Under the pieces are notes generated by a model. The model ran no database searches and had not been told where the DNA came from. It saw only the letters and a program-made list of their open reading frames with translations. Shown here piece by piece: positions 4,823-5,859 of a stretch of 5,859 nt of DNA. This stretch comes from Candidatus Gastranaerophilales bacterium (GTDB lineage: Bacteria > Cyanobacteriota > Vampirovibrionia > Gastranaerophilales > Gastranaerophilaceae), in NCBI GenBank assembly GCA_900772035.1, contig CAAGQE010000018.1:1-5859 (forward strand), written 5' to 3'. Every line of letters starts with the position of its first letter. Positions within the stretch are counted from its first letter, which is position 1. Both the position numbers and the translations under genes were made by a program.

Positions 4823-5859
4823 ATGATTTTCAAGAATAATAAATTGACAGTAAATGACTTACCGAAGCAGTTACCTGACTTCAAAAATTCAGAATTACCG
4901 AAAGACAGATTGACCGAAAAATGGCTTACTGACTGGATTGTAAACAGTATCAAAGCAAAAAGAATTAATGTCGGCGACATTTTGCCGAAGAAAAATGTCA
5001 TTGCTCAATACCTCGGAATCAGCGTTGGTACGGTACAAAACGCAATCAGATACACGGAAGATAAAGGCTATCTTCAAAGCAAACAAAGAACAGGAACATT
5101 AGTTGCCGAATTTTCGGGACATACTGACGTAATCAAAAAGCAGACCTCAAAAAGAGACGTAACTGTTTTTAAGGTAAAAAAATACATTGTTGAAAACGGA
5201 ATCGACTCTGTCATGCCGCCTGCGTCCGAAATTGCAAAAAGTATAAATGTATCTACAAACACAGTAAGATTAGCGTATTTGAACCTTTGCGATACGGGTT
5301 ATTTGAAATACACAAGCGGAAAATCAGGCAAAAAAGTTTTAAAAGTCGTTAATATTCCTGACGTTTCGACCGATAACAAGGCCCAAATCAGTAAATCATT
5401 AGTAGATAAAACGACAGAAGATTTGTCGAACTTCATAACCAAAAATTTGAAAAAAGGGGACAAACTCCATACAAGAGCAGAACTTGCAAAACTGCTTGAA
5501 GTCAGCATCAAAACAGTTCACGATGCGGTCAATATCCTTGAAGCGAAAGGCATTTTGCTCTCAAGACGAGGCAGATACGGCACAGTTATTGTTAAAATGC
5601 CCGAAGAAGCTGAAATTTTCCAACCGATGAAAGAACGTTCAATCTTTGCAAAAGCGGAAGATGCAGCGTTTTATCGTTGGGAAAAAATTGAAAACAAAAT
5701 TCTTGATATGATAAAAACAGAATACGAAGCAGGAATGAAGCTTCCGTCAATGGAAGAATTGTCGGAAAAATTTGATGTCAGCACGAATACCATCAGAAAG
5801 GCATTGAAAATTTTGTCGGAAAAAGGTATCGTGGACTTTGAAAGAGGCAGATACGGCGG
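4823..5859 (+). CDS. Transcriptional regulator with at least four tandem GntR-type winged helix-turn-helix domains (partial, cut by window end)
   Basis: The frame stays open for 345 codons to the window edge. Four winged-helix units can be read. Their helix-turn-helix to wing segments begin at about residues 58 ('NVIAQYLGISVGTVQNAI'), 135 ('SEIAKSINVSTNTVRLAY'), 219 ('AELAKLLEVSIKTVHDAV') and 311 ('EELSEKFDVSTNTIRKAL'). Each is followed by a 'KGYL/KGIL'-like turn into the wing, and units 3 and 4 share 'RGRYG' in the wing. Full domains span roughly 30-97, 113-175, 192-258 and 285 to the edge. Units 1, 3 and 4 keep the GntR feature of a loop with '(V/G)GDxLP' or 'GMKLPS' before the helix-turn-helix. 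The usual GntR layout is one such domain plus an FCD, UTRA or similar effector domain; none is seen here, though one could follow beyond the edge. DNA binding is likely; target and ligand are unknown. Confidence 0.85.
   Translation, partial: MIFKNNKLTVNDLPKQLPDFKNSELPKDRLTEKWLTDWIVNSIKAKRINVGDILPKKNVIAQYLGISVGTVQNAIRYTEDKGYLQSKQRTGTLVAEFSGHTDVIKKQTSKRDVTVFKVKKYIVENGIDSVMPPASEIAKSINVSTNTVRLAYLNLCDTGYLKYTSGKSGKKVLKVVNIPDVSTDNKAQISKSLVDKTTEDLSNFITKNLKKGDKLHTRAELAKLLEVSIKTVHDAVNILEAKGILLSRRGRYGTVIVKMPEEAEIFQPMKERSIFAKAEDAAFYRWEKIENKILDMIKTEYEAGMKLPSMEELSEKFDVSTNTIRKALKILSEKGIVDFERGRYG
5568..5581 (+). repeat. 14-bp direct repeat within the winged-helix gene, copy 1
   Basis: GAGGCAGATACGGC here is repeated exactly at 5844-5857, 276 bases (92 codons) downstream and in frame. 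Both encode the 'RGRYG' wing of domains 3 and 4. The match at nucleotide level suggests that these two domains arose by a relatively recent internal duplication or exchange. Confidence 0.75.
5844..5857 (+). repeat. 14-bp direct repeat within the winged-helix gene, copy 2
   Basis: Second exact copy of the 14 bases at 5568-5581. It codes for the wing of the fourth domain at the very edge of the window, so whether further copies follow cannot be seen. Confidence 0.75.

Noticed and set aside
4816..5511. Several open frames of 60-70 codons on the minus strand
   Set aside because: They are antisense shadows of the winged-helix gene, which has a ribosome binding site, an uninterrupted 345-codon frame and clear repeated domains.

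Overview
The window is an AT-rich, gene-dense bacterial segment holding six protein genes, two of them cut by the window edges. I see no RNA gene, CRISPR array, insertion sequence or phage gene. Lineage is inferred, not shown. The low GC, the ordinary bacterial signals (Shine-Dalgarno sites, hairpin-plus-T terminators), the two related radical SAM genes, and a large protein opening with a short 'VNFRG' segment remind me of uncultured gut-associated bacteria such as Gastranaerophilales (Vampirovibrionia/Melainabacteria). That placement rests on memory and is only moderately likely.

Left region (1-2051). Two related radical SAM genes diverge from a 163-bp intergenic region. The leftward one (208 to 1) is cut by the window edge. 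The rightward one (372-1337) is complete and starts with TTG. Their first 69 residues align without a gap at 31 identical positions. The region between them has a clear leftward promoter whose -35 box lies in one arm of a 10-bp inverted repeat. The rightward gene is followed with no gap by a DUF1796-type putative papain-like cysteine peptidase (1338-2051), so the two are probably translated together. A two-way terminator lies between this pair and the next, convergent gene.

Middle region (2123-4698). A leftward gene encodes a 326-residue protein with degenerate RTX-like glycine/aspartate repeats. Diverging from it is a gene for a 450-residue protein with a Gln/Cys, His, Asn/Asp pattern suggesting a papain- or C39-like cysteine peptidase. 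The 242-bp region between them is rich in short palindromes (three ACATGT sites) and holds promoters for both genes. A perfect hairpin terminator closes the peptidase gene.

Right region (4823-5859, continuing past the edge). This open reading frame encodes at least four tandem winged helix-turn-helix domains of GntR type. A normal GntR regulator has one such domain joined to an effector domain, so this is the most unusual protein in the window.

Connections. The sequence TGTAACAAT followed by A/T bases occurs upstream of the RTX-like gene, the peptidase gene and the winged-helix gene, each time pointing toward its gene. This fits a small shared regulon, perhaps controlled by the winged-helix protein itself. 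That last step is inference.
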